Source of the DNA: Pedobacter sp. BAL39
GTDB lineage: Bacteria > Bacteroidota > Bacteroidia > Sphingobacteriales > Sphingobacteriaceae
Length of the DNA: 64,000 nucleotides
NCBI RefSeq assembly: GCF_000170795.1
Contig: NZ_ABCM01000015.1
Coordinates: forward strand, 81,031-145,030
Reading direction: 5' to 3'
The translations under genes were made by a program, and so were the position numbers. The notes beneath the pieces are model-generated. The model saw only the letters and a program-made list of their open reading frames with translations. It was not told the origin of the DNA and did no database searches. Numbering within the stretch: position 1 is the stretch's first letter; each line of letters starts with the position of its first letter. Shown piece by piece: positions 8,624 through 17,864 of the stretch.

Positions 8624-9997
8624 ATGGAAGAGATCAAAAAATATGTTGAAGATAACAAACAGCGATTCCTGGATGAGCTGTTTGAACTGCTACGTTTCCC
8701 TTCAGTAAGTGCTGACCCTCAATACAAAGGTGATGTGTTGAAAACTGCTGATTTTGTAGCGCAGAAGCTGAAAGACGCCGGTGCCGATAAAGTTGAGGTC
8801 TGCCAGACCGCTGGTTATCCAATTGTATATGGCGAGAAAATTATCGGTGAAAAACTGCCTACTGTTTTAATATATGGACATTATGATGTGCAGCCGGCAG
8901 ATCCGCTGGAGCTTTGGCACACCCCACCCTTTGAGCCTACAGTGCGCGATGGTAAGATCTATGCCCGCGGTGCCTGTGATGATAAGGGACAGTTTTACAT
9001 GCATGTAAAGGCCTTTGAACTGATGATGCAGACCAACACCCTTGCCTGCAACGTGAAGTTCATGATCGAAGGCGAAGAGGAGGTAGGCTCTGCCAATCTT
9101 GGCATCTTTGTCAACGCCAATACGGAACGCCTGAAAGCTGATGTGGTGCTGATTTCTGATACCTCCATGATCAGCATGGAAAACCCCTCTATTGAAACAG
9201 GTCTTCGTGGCCTGGCCTACATGGAGGTGGAAGTGGTAGGTCCCAACCGTGACCTGCACTCTGGTGTGTACGGCGGCGCAGTGGCTAATCCCGCGACGAT
9301 CCTTTGTAAGATGATCGCCTCCCTGCATGATGAAAACAACCACATCACCATCCCTGCGTTTTATGATAAGGTAGCGGAGCTTTCTGATGAGGAAAGAAAA
9401 GCATTAAATGAAGCTCCATTCGATCTGAATGAGTATAAGGAAGACCTGGACATCAACGCGGAGTGGGGCGAAAAAGGTTATTCTACCCTGGAGCGTACCG
9501 GCACAAGGCCTACGCTGGAAGTAAACGGCATCTGGAGCGGTTACATCGGAGAAGGTGCTAAAACGGTCCTCCCCTCAAAGGCAAATGCCAAAATCTCCAT
9601 GCGCCTGGTACCCAACCAAAGCTCAGAAGAAATCTCGGAAATTTTTGCTGAACACTTCAAAAGCATTGCGCCCGACTATGTAAAGGTGAAAGTAACGGCA
9701 CACCATGGTGGCGAGCCTGTAGTGACCCCTACAGATAGCACCGCATACCGCGCTGCGGAGCAGGCAATCCTGGATTCCTTCGGTAAAAAGCCAATCCCCA
9801 CAAGAGGTGGTGGTAGTATCCCTATCGTTGCCTTGTTTGAAAGTGCTCTCGGTATTAAATCGGTGCTGTTTGGCTTTGGCCTCGACAGTGATGCGCTGCA
9901 TTCTCCGAATGAGAAGTATGACATCTTTAACTACTATAAAGGAATCGAAACATTGCCGCTGTTTCACAAGTATTTCGCGGAGCTGAGCAAAGCCTAA
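8624..9997 (+). CDS. M20 family metallo-dipeptidase
   Basis: A 457-aa cytoplasmic zinc peptidase of the M20 (PepV/carnosinase-like) family. Metal ligands can be placed at His86 in YGHYDVQP, the bridging Asp119 in ARGACDDKGQ, and the Glu pair in IEGEEEVGSAN at 151-152; the C-terminal His is in SDALHSPNEKYD. The inserted lid/dimerisation domain spans about 210-370 (DLHSGVYGGAVANPA). Such enzymes cleave dipeptides and some N-acylated amino acids; the exact substrate is not determinable. There is no signal peptide. A perfect terminator follows the stop. Confidence 0.93.
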   Translation: MEEIKKYVEDNKQRFLDELFELLRFPSVSADPQYKGDVLKTADFVAQKLKDAGADKVEVCQTAGYPIVYGEKIIGEKLPTVLIYGHYDVQPADPLELWHTPPFEPTVRDGKIYARGACDDKGQFYMHVKAFELMMQTNTLACNVKFMIEGEEEVGSANLGIFVNANTERLKADVVLISDTSMISMENPSIETGLRGLAYMEVEVVGPNRDLHSGVYGGAVANPATILCKMIASLHDENNHITIPAFYDKVAELSDEERKALNEAPFDLNEYKEDLDINAEWGEKGYSTLERTGTRPTLEVNGIWSGYIGEGAKTVLPSKANAKISMRLVPNQSSEEISEIFAEHFKSIAPDYVKVKVTAHHGGEPVVTPTDSTAYRAAEQAILDSFGKKPIPTRGGGSIPIVALFESALGIKSVLFGFGLDSDALHSPNEKYDIFNYYKGIETLPLFHKYFAELSKA

Positions 9998-10031
9998 TAA
10001 GAACGCTTTCATCAGCATCAAAACACCTGAT

Positions 10032-10068
10032 TGCCTGTTAACCTCAACCCTTAACAGGCAATTTTTTA
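10032..10068 (+). terminator. Intrinsic terminator after the M20 peptidase
   Basis: Perfect 11-bp stem (TTGCCTGTTAA with TTAACAGGCAA), 9-nt loop and six T residues. Confidence 0.92.
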
Positions 10069-10096
10069 CTCAATCTACACCTTCAATACTATCCCT

Positions 10097-11005
10097 ATGC
10101 CTCCTTTAGTGCCACCAAAACCTCCTGCTCCAAGAAAGACCAATTCCTCCCGGAAGCCGTCTGCCAGTGGACGCAAGCCTGCGGCGCGAAAGAGAAATGC
10201 CAAAAAGAAAGGTATGGCTATGGAATGGAAGTTTGCAATTGCCGGACTGCTGCTCATCCTGCTGTCGCCATTTTACTATGGCTACGTCATCAAAGGCTTC
10301 AGTTCCACGTGGAGGTGGATTGCCGATTGGGGTGAGGATCCGAACTACAGGACCTACAGCAGCTTCAACATCAAGATCCCGAAAAAATACAGCATTCATG
10401 GTATTGATGTTTCCTACTATCAGGGGAAGATCGACTGGAAGCAGGTGAAACAGATGAAGGAAGATGATGTCCAGGTGCATTTCGCTTTCATCAAAGCTAC
10501 TGAAGGGATGTTCAGCGTGGATCCATACTTTCAACGCAACTGGCGCGAAGCTGCAAAAGCAGGCATCGTCTGCGGCGCTTACCATTTTTTCAGACCCCAG
10601 AAATCGGGAGAATGGCAGGCAAAGTTCTTCCTGCAGACCGTGAAATTTGAGGAGGGCGACCTTCCTCCCGTGGTCGACATTGAGCAGCTCAACGGCGCTT
10701 CCCCGGAACAGATGAGGCTCGAGCTACAGGTATTCCTGACCTATGTAGAGCACAATACCAAAGTGAAACCCATCATCTACTCCGGTCTTACCTTTTATAA
10801 GGATTACCTGAAAGGATACTTTGATGAGTATCCGCTATGGATCGCCCATTATTATAAATCTGAACTGAAGCTGAGCGAGAATACCAAATGGTTCTTCTGG
10901 CAGCATTCTGATAAGGCCAAGATCTCTGGCATCAACCATGTCGTCGACTTCAATGCCTTTAAAGGGGATAGCACGGCCTTCGAGGCCATGAGGATTCAGG
11001 ATTAA
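10097..11005 (+). CDS. Membrane-anchored GH25 muramidase
   Basis: A 302-aa protein with a very basic Pro/Lys/Arg-rich cytoplasmic head (1-44), one membrane segment (about 45-65) and a glycoside hydrolase family 25 lysozyme domain (about 100-300). GH25 catalytic features are visible: GIDVSYYQG with Asp104, and VVDIE with Asp194 and Glu196 near the strand end; FIKATEG and the final HVVDFNAF are also family motifs. The expected reaction is hydrolysis of the MurNAc-GlcNAc bond of peptidoglycan on the periplasmic side. The topology is type II (N-terminus inside), so it probably remodels the cell's own wall. Its stop overlaps the stop of the convergent epimerase. Confidence 0.92.
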   Translation: MPPLVPPKPPAPRKTNSSRKPSASGRKPAARKRNAKKKGMAMEWKFAIAGLLLILLSPFYYGYVIKGFSSTWRWIADWGEDPNYRTYSSFNIKIPKKYSIHGIDVSYYQGKIDWKQVKQMKEDDVQVHFAFIKATEGMFSVDPYFQRNWREAAKAGIVCGAYHFFRPQKSGEWQAKFFLQTVKFEEGDLPPVVDIEQLNGASPEQMRLELQVFLTYVEHNTKVKPIIYSGLTFYKDYLKGYFDEYPLWIAHYYKSELKLSENTKWFFWQHSDKAKISGINHVVDFNAFKGDSTAFEAMRIQD

Positions 11006-12099
11006 ATCCTCCAGGATTCGCATTCGTCAAGAAAGGCCGGGTCTGCATCGGCGCCTATGCCCGGCGCCTCAGGGACGTCAAGGATAAAGCCTTCGTAGCT
11101 CATCCCTCCAACAACAGGATCAATCAGGTGCCCCAGCATGCAGGTGTCGAGGTCAAAAAATACAATGTTTGGCGCCGATAAGGCAAAGTGTAGCTTTGCT
11201 GTTGCCGCAAGCCTGCTTTCCAGCATGCCGCCCATCATGCATTTCATCCCATGCTGCAGTGCCACCTCGTGGATTTTCTGTGCCTCCAGGATCCCACCTG
11301 ATTTAGAGAATTTGATGTTCAGGTACTCGCATGACCTGCTATTGATCAGCCGCCGTGCGTCATGATGGTTATAGCAGCTTTCATCTGCCATGATGGCAAT
11401 GGGGGAGTTCAGCTGCAGCTCCGGCAGGCGGTCATCATACCAGCTGCGCATCGGCTGTTCACAAAATTCAATGTCGTACTTTGCCAGGGCCCCCAGCCCA
11501 TAAAGGGCGTCGTCAAAGCTCCATCCCTGGTTGGCATCCAGCCGGATTGTCATCATGCCGCCCACTGCAGCCCTGATTTGTGCTACCCGCTCAATGTCTT
11601 CATGTATATCCTTTCCCAGCTTCACTTTCAGTATGCTGCAGCCTTGGGCCTGATAGTGCTGCGCCAGCTGTGCCATCTTCTCAGGGCTGCTGATGCCAAT
11701 GGTCATGTCGGTCTCCACTTTTTTTCTGTTTCCCCCAAGAAACTGGTACAGCGGCTGCCCTGCATGTTTGGCCGCAAGGTCGAACAAGGCCATGTCAAAA
11801 GCGCTCTTAATGGTCGTATTGCGGTCGGCATAACCGAGCAGATCATTCATCCGCCCAGGGATGTCAAGTGGATCTTTCCCCGGCAACAACTTCGCAAACT
11901 CCCGTGCCATCACCAGGCAGGTGTCCTGGTTTTCGCCTACAATCATCGGAAAAGCCGAACATTCACCCAGGCCGTACAGTCCGTTATCGGTATGGATCCT
12001 GATCAGCACATTCTGTGCGAAATGCATCGTGCCCGTAGCAATGACAAAGGGCTCCATAGGAATGCTAAAACGGTAGATTTCGGTGTGGGTGATCTTCAT
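11002..12099 (-). CDS. Dipeptide epimerase (enolase superfamily)
   Basis: The true start is the ATG at 12097-12099 (MKITHTEIYRF), giving 365 aa; the frame stays open much further upstream only because it runs antisense into the next gene. Enolase-superfamily residues are in place: KVK with Lys158 and Lys160, metal ligands Asp188 (RLDANQGW), Glu214 (EFCEQPM) and Asp239 (MADES), and Lys263 in NIKFSKSGG. These match L-Ala-D/L-Glu epimerase-like dipeptide epimerases, which act in recycling of murein peptides or on other dipeptides. Genes for wall cleavage (GH25) and dipeptide cleavage (M20) lie next door, which fits a role in handling wall-derived peptides, though this is inference. Confidence 0.92.
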   Translation of the reverse strand: MKITHTEIYRFSIPMEPFVIATGTMHFAQNVLIRIHTDNGLYGLGECSAFPMIVGENQDTCLVMAREFAKLLPGKDPLDIPGRMNDLLGYADRNTTIKSAFDMALFDLAAKHAGQPLYQFLGGNRKKVETDMTIGISSPEKMAQLAQHYQAQGCSILKVKLGKDIHEDIERVAQIRAAVGGMMTIRLDANQGWSFDDALYGLGALAKYDIEFCEQPMRSWYDDRLPELQLNSPIAIMADESCYNHHDARRLINSRSCEYLNIKFSKSGGILEAQKIHEVALQHGMKCMMGGMLESRLAATAKLHFALSAPNIVFFDLDTCMLGHLIDPVVGGMSYEGFILDVPEAPGIGADADPAFLDECESWRI

Positions 12100-12192
12100 A
12101 ATCTGCTTCGCTAGGTTTTTAAAGATCATGATATTATTACAATATTCCATCGTAACCAGTCGATTTTCTGCTGCTATTTTTACCTTTATGTC

Positions 12193-14217
12193 ATGAATCC
12201 GCAACCGAATAAACTCATCAATGCGTCCTCTCCATATCTTTTGCAGCATGCTTATAACCCTGTGCAATGGCAGGAGTGGGGGCTGGAAGCATTGGAGCAG
12301 GCAAAAAGGGAAAACAAACTGATCCTCGTCAGCATTGGATACTCCGCATGTCACTGGTGCCATGTGATGGAGCGGGAGAGCTTTGAAAATCATGAGGTGG
12401 CAGCGGTAATGAACCAGCATTATGTATGTATCAAGGTCGACCGTGAGGAAAGACCGGATATTGACCAGATCTATATGCTGGCCATCCAGCTGATGACTGG
12501 TAGCGGGGGATGGCCACTGAACTGCATCTGCCTCCCTGATCAGCGCCCTGTCTATGGAGGTACTTATTTTAAAAAGGACGACTGGACCAGCATACTGGAA
12601 AATGTAGCTGCGCTCTGGCTGCATGAACCTGACAAAGCGCTTCAGTATGCCGACAGGCTGACGGATGGCATCCGCAATGCGGAAAAGATCATCCCGAATG
12701 AGAAGAAAGAACCTTACAACTATACCCACCTTCGCGAAATCACAGACCCCTGGAAGCGGGAGCTGGACATGACAGATGGTGGCTACAACCGCGCACCGAA
12801 GTTCCCAATGCCCAACAACTGGCAGTTTCTGCTCAGGTACAGCCTGCTGACCGGTGATAATGCCACGCATGTTGCTACCCTGCTTAGTCTCGAAAAGATG
12901 GCCCTGGGTGGGATCTATGATCAGATTGGGGGTGGTTTTGCCCGATATTCCGTGGATGGCCGATGGCATGTCCCACATTTTGAAAAAATGCTATATGATA
13001 ATGCCCAGATGATTGCGCTCTATGCGGAGGCTTACCAATATACCCAACTGCCGCTGTTCAATTCTGTGGTCGCCGAAACCATCGGCTGGATGGCGAGGGA
13101 AATGCGATCCCCAGAGGGACTATTTTATGCAGCCCTGGACGCCGACAGTGAGGGAGTGGAGGGTAAGTTTTATGTATGGGACGAGGAGGAATTTGAGGTG
13201 GTGACACAGGGAGATCATCTCCTTATGAAAGCGTACTATCAGGTGACTTCTTCGGGAAACTGGGAAGAGGAGGAAACCAACATCCTGATGCGCCGGTTTG
13301 CTGATGAGGACTTTGCAGCTCAGCAGGGCATCACTTTGGAGGAGCTTGATCTGAAGGTCAGCGCTGCAAGGGAAAAGCTGCTTGAACATCGCAGTAAAAG
13401 GGTAACACCAGCGCTCGACGACAAGTGTCTGCTCGCCTGGAATGCCATGGCCATTAAAGGCCTCGCCAGTTGCGCCTCTGTTTTTGGGCGACAGGACTAC
13501 TATGAGATGGCGAGAACAGCAGCAGATTTTATCCTGCAACCGATGCAGGAGCAGGACGGCCGACTGTACCGCAACTTCAAAAACGGTAAAGCGACGATTT
13601 CCGGATTTCTGGACGACTACGCCTTCTTTATCGATGCACTCATCGCCCTGTACCAATATGATTTCGATGAACAATGGTTATTGGAAGCCCGAAAGTACGC
13701 CGAAACGGTGCTTGGGCAATTCGCAGATCCCGACAGCCCAATGTTCTTTTATACGCCTTCGGGTGCAGAAAGCCTTATCGCCCGCAAACATGAACTTATG
13801 GATAATGTGATCCCTGCTTCGAACTCGGTAATGGCGCAGAACTTACACCTGCTGGGTCTTCTGTTTGATGATGACAGTTATACGGAGCGCGCCTCGGCCA
13901 TGCTTGCCGCGATACAGCCACAGATCAAAACCTACGGTTCAGCCTATTCCAACTGGGCGATACAGCTGCTCAATGAGGTCTATGGCATCAATGAGATTGC
14001 CGTTACAGGTACAGCTGTTAAAGAGGTGGTTACGGAACTGAATAAACACTACATCCCTAACAAAATCTTGCTGGCGGGAACAAATTCGGACCTTCCATTG
14101 TTAAAAGATAAGCAAAGCTTAGAAACAAAAATCTATATTTGCCGAAATAAAGTATGCCAGTTGCCAGTGAGTTCGGTTAAGGAAGCATTAAAGTTAATAA
14201 CTAAAATAACATCATAA
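12193..14217 (+). CDS. Thioredoxin-domain DUF255 protein (YyaL/SPATA20 family)
   Basis: The 674-aa protein starts with a thioredoxin-like DUF255 domain (residues 1 to about 165; SSPYLLQHAYNPVQWQEWG, and the redox-like motif CHWC in SACHWCHVMERESF). The rest is an alpha/alpha-toroid resembling glycoside hydrolases (ALDADSEGVEGKFYVW, ARYSVDGRWHVPHFEKMLYDNAQ). The family is widely conserved from bacteria to animals (SPATA20) but its biochemical function is not established. There is no signal peptide. The stop TAA and the slyD start overlap in a TAATG, so the two are probably translationally coupled. Confidence 0.93.
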   Translation: MNPQPNKLINASSPYLLQHAYNPVQWQEWGLEALEQAKRENKLILVSIGYSACHWCHVMERESFENHEVAAVMNQHYVCIKVDREERPDIDQIYMLAIQLMTGSGGWPLNCICLPDQRPVYGGTYFKKDDWTSILENVAALWLHEPDKALQYADRLTDGIRNAEKIIPNEKKEPYNYTHLREITDPWKRELDMTDGGYNRAPKFPMPNNWQFLLRYSLLTGDNATHVATLLSLEKMALGGIYDQIGGGFARYSVDGRWHVPHFEKMLYDNAQMIALYAEAYQYTQLPLFNSVVAETIGWMAREMRSPEGLFYAALDADSEGVEGKFYVWDEEEFEVVTQGDHLLMKAYYQVTSSGNWEEEETNILMRRFADEDFAAQQGITLEELDLKVSAAREKLLEHRSKRVTPALDDKCLLAWNAMAIKGLASCASVFGRQDYYEMARTAADFILQPMQEQDGRLYRNFKNGKATISGFLDDYAFFIDALIALYQYDFDEQWLLEARKYAETVLGQFADPDSPMFFYTPSGAESLIARKHELMDNVIPASNSVMAQNLHLLGLLFDDDSYTERASAMLAAIQPQIKTYGSAYSNWAIQLLNEVYGINEIAVTGTAVKEVVTELNKHYIPNKILLAGTNSDLPLLKDKQSLETKIYICRNKVCQLPVSSVKEALKLITKITS

Positions 14218-14717
14218 TGAGTATTAAACCCAACACAGTAGTGTCATTAACGTACGAATTGCATACGACTAATGAAGAAGGACAACAAGTTTTTGTAGAG
14301 AAAGCAGATGAGCAAAATGCATTGGTTTTTCTGTATGGAACAGGAATGATGTTGCCAAAATTTGAAGAGCATCTGGCTGGCTTAAATGTTGGTGATGAAT
14401 ACGGTTTTGAACTTACTGCCGCTGATGGTTACGGTGAAATTGATCCGGGAGCGTATGCAGATCTTCCTAAAGATATGTTTAAAGAAGTGGAATTGCCTTC
14501 AGTAGGTGATGTCATTCCTTTGCAGGACAACCAGGGTAATCATTTCAGAGCAGGTGTTACTGCTGTTGGGGAGGAGACTGTTTCAGTAGATTTAAACCAC
14601 CCTATGGCTGGAAAAGACCTGATCTTCGCAGGAAAAATTCTTGCTGTTCGCGAGGCGACTCAGGAAGAGCTTGCTCATGGTCACGCACACGGTGCTGATG
14701 GTCACTCCGGTCACTAG
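14217..14717 (+). CDS. slyD: SlyD-type FKBP peptidyl-prolyl isomerase
   Basis: A 166-aa protein with an FKBP domain interrupted by the IF chaperone insert, typical of SlyD (VSLTYELHTTNEEGQ, LAGLNVGDEYGFELTAADGYGE, DLNHPMAGKDLIFAGKILAVREAT). The C-terminal tail is His-rich (HGHAHGADGHSGH); such tails bind nickel or zinc in SlyD. The protein acts in the cytoplasm as prolyl isomerase and chaperone. The start codon overlaps the stop of the upstream DUF255 gene by one base. The gene ends at a strong terminator facing the zinc-regulator operon. Confidence 0.93.
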   Translation: MSIKPNTVVSLTYELHTTNEEGQQVFVEKADEQNALVFLYGTGMMLPKFEEHLAGLNVGDEYGFELTAADGYGEIDPGAYADLPKDMFKEVELPSVGDVIPLQDNQGNHFRAGVTAVGEETVSVDLNHPMAGKDLIFAGKILAVREATQEELAHGHAHGADGHSGH

Positions 14718-14735
14718 TCAGTAAACGTTATACAC

Positions 14736-14774
14736 AAAAAAACCGCTTGTCAGCTATTGACAAGCGGTTTTTTT
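14736..14774. terminator. Bidirectional intrinsic terminator
   Basis: Perfect 12-bp stem (14741-14752 with 14758-14769) with a GCTAT loop, A tract on the left and T tract on the right, between convergent slyD and the Fur-family gene. Confidence 0.93.
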
Positions 14775-14826
14775 ATTTAACAACCATGCATTATGATGGT
14801 GTCAGTAATTTAATAGTGGCTGAATA

Positions 14827-15255
14827 CTATTGAACTTTGCTACTGTTGCACTTCTCACAAATGCCGTAGGCGGTCGTGTTAATGGTTTTTGCGGTATATC
14901 CCGCAGGCATTTTGACTTTTGGTGCATTCACCTCTAAACAGTAAATTTTAGCACAGCTCGTACAGTTGAAGTGCACGTGCTCATCATGATGGTGGTCTTC
15001 GGTGCAGGAGGGAGAGCAGATGGCATAGTTTGCCGTTCCGTTCATGTCCATAATCCTGTGCAGGATACCCTTATCTTCATAGATGTTCAAAATCCTGTAA
15101 AGTGTCACCCGGTCGATTTCCTTCCCAAGTTTCTTCTCCAGTTCAGGCTGCGAGATCGCTGCAGTATCCAGCGCTATCTCCTCCAACACCCGCACACGTT
15201 GTTTTGTGTGCTTGAGCTCGTGTTCCTTCAGTATGGCCGATGGATCTAGTCTCAT
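14827..15255 (-). CDS. Fur-family regulator, probably Zur
   Basis: The 142-aa protein has a winged helix in residues 1 to about 80 (TKQRVRVLEEI, DRVTLYRILNIYEDKGILHRI) and the Fur dimerisation/metal domain after it. Two CxxC pairs (Cys98/Cys101 and Cys133/Cys136) form the structural zinc site, and a His cluster (HHH 88-90, His93, His95) supplies regulatory metal ligands. It is the last gene of a minus-strand operon encoding an ABC transporter and a DUF3299-like protein, and a CobW-type GTPase lies nearby, so zinc (Zur) rather than iron is the likely signal. That assignment is inferred from context; Fur-family subtypes are hard to separate by sequence. Confidence 0.85.
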   Translation of the reverse strand: MRLDPSAILKEHELKHTKQRVRVLEEIALDTAAISQPELEKKLGKEIDRVTLYRILNIYEDKGILHRIMDMNGTANYAICSPSCTEDHHHDEHVHFNCTSCAKIYCLEVNAPKVKMPAGYTAKTINTTAYGICEKCNSSKVQ

Positions 15256-15257
15256 GA

Positions 15258-15698
15258 TTATATAGTTTTTGAATTCACCAGCGAGATGGGAGGGTTATCC
15301 ATCGCATTGCCTGCGCTCAGCTTCAGCGTTCCTTTTACCACTATGGTTTTATAAGTAAATTTAATCGGCTCTGCCATCTCAACCAGCACCATGATGGGAA
15401 CCCCGTTTTTTCCGCAGTAAAAACACTGGTTGATGGGTAAGGTCGACAACATGAACTTCGTTTGTTTCATACCGTCTTTGATCGGCACAATGTACCCTTC
15501 CAGCTCAAAGGGCTTGTTGGCGTGTTTCTTGATCTCCGGTGTAAACACAGGAAGCATCTCCGTATCCTTCACGATCTTGAAGTCTACACCACCTACAACA
15601 TCCCAGTTGTCAGACATGATCTGGTCATCCGGGTTGTGCTGCGCCTGCGCAGCAAATCCTGTGAATAGTAAAATGGCTAAAAATAATCTCTTCATCAT
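15258..15698 (-). CDS. Secreted DUF3299-like protein of the putative zinc ABC operon
   Basis: The 146-aa protein has a clear signal peptide (residues 1-19, MMKRLFLAILLFTGFAAQAQ) and a single small domain: FELEGYIVPIKDG, FMLSTLPINQCFYCGKNG and VPIMVLVEMAEPI. This resembles DUF3299, which in proteobacteria occurs with FtsX-type ABC transporters in zinc-regulated loci (the ZrgD member of the Vibrio zrg locus, from memory). The CFYCG motif could bind metal or form a disulfide. It lies 2 bp upstream of the Fur-family gene and 54 bp downstream of the permease gene, so the four genes form one operon. Family assignment is moderate. Confidence 0.7.
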   Translation of the reverse strand: MMKRLFLAILLFTGFAAQAQHNPDDQIMSDNWDVVGGVDFKIVKDTEMLPVFTPEIKKHANKPFELEGYIVPIKDGMKQTKFMLSTLPINQCFYCGKNGVPIMVLVEMAEPIKFTYKTIVVKGTLKLSAGNAMDNPPISLVNSKTI

Positions 15699-15752
15699 CT
15701 CTGGTTCTTTAATATGTTCATGGCCGGTGATCTACAATTGCCGGCCGGCAAC

Positions 15753-16979
15753 TTAATTCTTTGATAAAATCCTTGAAATGTCTGAGCGGTATGCCTGTAT
15801 TGCAGGGATTATAGCTGCAAATATACCAATAGCAAGGCCAGCAACAAACAAATAAATCTCCTCATTCAGGAATAGGAAGCCTGTAAGCTTCGCCTGACTG
15901 CTTTCCTGGTAGCTGCCGATCAGCTGTAGCGCAAAATGACCCAGCGCCAGACCAACTACTGTACCGGCAAGTGTCAGCATAATGCCCTCGGCGATCACAA
16001 TAACGAACAGCTTGCCACGGGAAGCCCCCAGGATACGCATCACTGCAAGATCGTACTGACGTTCCTTCAGCGAGTTGTAGAGGTTTACAAATACACTGAC
16101 CGCCGCAATGAGCATGATCAGTATGGCAAACCACTGCAGGGTGTCCACACCAACGCCAATCAGCGAGAAGAGCCTCGTACTTTCCTGTGCGGGAGAGGCC
16201 GACTGCATATTGGTGGTCTCATTGACCATTCGTGGAAAGATCGCCACAGACATCGGTGAACGGTACTGGATCAGAATCGAAGTCAGTTCTTTATCGTCAT
16301 CTGTCTCCGGCTTGTGATCCGCATGGTGATGACCTTCATGTTTCGCATCATCGTGCTCCTCATGTTCGTCATGCATCTTCCAGACGCTGGCAACATTGGT
16401 CAGGATCAGGTTATCCGCAACATTTCCCTGTGGGGCGATGATCCCGGTAACCGTGTACTGATGGCTTTTATGCACATCTGAGCTGCTGCTCAAACCATGA
16501 GCCCCGTAAAACTTGTCGCCAACCTTCAGCTGCTGGCTCTCAGCAACGCTGCTGCCAATTGTGGTCTCAAAATCATTGCTCCAGAATTTTCCTTGAGCAA
16601 GTTTCAGCTTGTACAGTGCCACAAAGTTTGTGTCGGTACCTACAATGCGGCTGCTGTTGTAATTATCACCCAAGGCCAATGGTACGGCACGTTTCACAAA
16701 GGGACTGCGCATCAGTTCTTTTGCTTCTTTCAGAGGGATATTGCCGGTGGGGAAGTCAATGTAATAGATGCTGCTGAGGATGAGTTGCAGCGGACTTCCC
16801 TTGGCACCAACTACCAGGTCAATATCTTTGGAGTTGTTGTCCAGCTTTCCGGCAATCTGGCTGGAAGCAAGGATCAGGATGGTCAGGATACCCGTGCCGA
16901 AAGCAATGAGCATGATGTTTAAGGCCGACGAAAGGGGTTTTGACCAAAGGCTTTTCCAGCTGATTCTTATCGGGCTCAT
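15753..16979 (-). CDS. FtsX/MacB-type ABC transporter permease with His-rich loop
   Basis: The 408-aa protein has one N-terminal membrane helix (about 20-42), a large extracytoplasmic domain (about 45-280) and three C-terminal helices (about 285-400), the MacB/LolC/FtsX topology. FtsX motif YDLAVMRILGASRGKLF lies between the second and third helices. Within the periplasmic domain residues 203-222 contain eight His among Asp and Glu, a likely metal-binding loop. The gene overlaps the ATPase gene by 4 bp (ATGA at 16976-16979). Transporters of this type usually do not pump ions across the inner membrane directly; they transmit force to periplasmic partners. The His loop and neighbours suggest a role in zinc acquisition or handling. 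Confidence 0.88.
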   Translation of the reverse strand: MSPIRISWKSLWSKPLSSALNIMLIAFGTGILTILILASSQIAGKLDNNSKDIDLVVGAKGSPLQLILSSIYYIDFPTGNIPLKEAKELMRSPFVKRAVPLALGDNYNSSRIVGTDTNFVALYKLKLAQGKFWSNDFETTIGSSVAESQQLKVGDKFYGAHGLSSSSDVHKSHQYTVTGIIAPQGNVADNLILTNVASVWKMHDEHEEHDDAKHEGHHHADHKPETDDDKELTSILIQYRSPMSVAIFPRMVNETTNMQSASPAQESTRLFSLIGVGVDTLQWFAILIMLIAAVSVFVNLYNSLKERQYDLAVMRILGASRGKLFVIVIAEGIMLTLAGTVVGLALGHFALQLIGSYQESSQAKLTGFLFLNEEIYLFVAGLAIGIFAAIIPAIQAYRSDISRILSKN

Positions 16980-17605
16980 ATCAGTTCGTAAGTATTTGTA
17001 AATGCATCTTTAACTCTTTTGTCGTGCGTAGCCACCACCAGGGTTGCCTGATTGGCCCCCGACTGCTCCATTAACAGTTTCAGTACCGCCATCGCATTGT
17101 GATCGTCCAGACTGGAGGTAGGCTCATCGGCAATCAGCAGGGTCGGTTTGTTGATGACTGCCCGCGCGATGGAAACCCGTTGTAGCTGTCCCTGACTTAA
17201 GGCATGTGGATAAGCATGTTTTTTGTCGGCAATGCCAAGGGCAGTCAGCACTTCTTCAATGCGCTTGTCATCTTTTGCCAAACCCGCAAATGTTTGTGCG
17301 AGCGACAGGTTTTCGGCGATGGTAAGACTCTTGATGAGGTGCGGACGCTGAAAGATGATGCCGATGTGCCGGCCGCGGAACTGGTCCAGCGCCCTGCCGG
17401 TCAGGCTGTAGATTGACGTATCCTTTATCAGCACCTCACCCTTTGAAGGCTGTAAGATGCCGGTAAGGATGTGCAATAAGGTCGTCTTACCACTACCGGA
17501 TGCACCGAGCAGCAGCCACTGGTCGCCGTCATTGATCTGCCAGTCGCGGAAACTGATCTGCTTACCGCCCGGATATTGATGGCTGACTGATTGTATTGAA
17601 ATCAT
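16976..17605 (-). CDS. ABC transporter ATP-binding protein (LolD/MacB type)
   Basis: A 209-aa ATPase with Walker A GASGSGKT (34-41), Q-loop in IIFQRPHLI, signature LSQGQLQRVSIARA, Walker B LLIADEPTSSLD and H-loop VVATHDKR. The length and the signature match the LolD/MacB/FtsE group that pairs with FtsX-type permeases. It is the first gene of the minus-strand operon ATPase - permease - DUF3299-like - Fur/Zur. A 259-bp gap separates it from the merC-like gene, so it probably has its own promoter there; the match TACTTTTG on the minus strand near 17765 is one candidate. Confidence 0.92.
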   Translation of the reverse strand: MISIQSVSHQYPGGKQISFRDWQINDGDQWLLLGASGSGKTTLLHILTGILQPSKGEVLIKDTSIYSLTGRALDQFRGRHIGIIFQRPHLIKSLTIAENLSLAQTFAGLAKDDKRIEEVLTALGIADKKHAYPHALSQGQLQRVSIARAVINKPTLLIADEPTSSLDDHNAMAVLKLLMEQSGANQATLVVATHDKRVKDAFTNTYELI

Positions 17606-17864
17606 ATATGTTATCTTTTTCTAAGCCCTGTATACGCCGGTTCACATCTGACTAGGAATCCGGCATTAACGTTTAGTGCGGCTTTTTAAATATTTTAAGT
17701 AAAGCTGCTTTGTATCCTGTTGCTGATGTTTGCATCCTGGATTGAGCAGGCTCACAAACAGCAAAAGTACACCGAATATTATTTTATTGTTGACCATGAT
17801 AGTAAAGTATTTGCTATGATGTTGTTATTTTTACCCCGACCGGCCCTAGTGGGCCGAAATCCTG

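Noticed and set aside
12100..12978. Extension of the epimerase frame to 658 aa on the minus strand
   Set aside because: The extra part is antisense to the DUF255 gene and has no family similarity; the enolase-superfamily start MKITHTEIYRF at 12097-12099 is clear.
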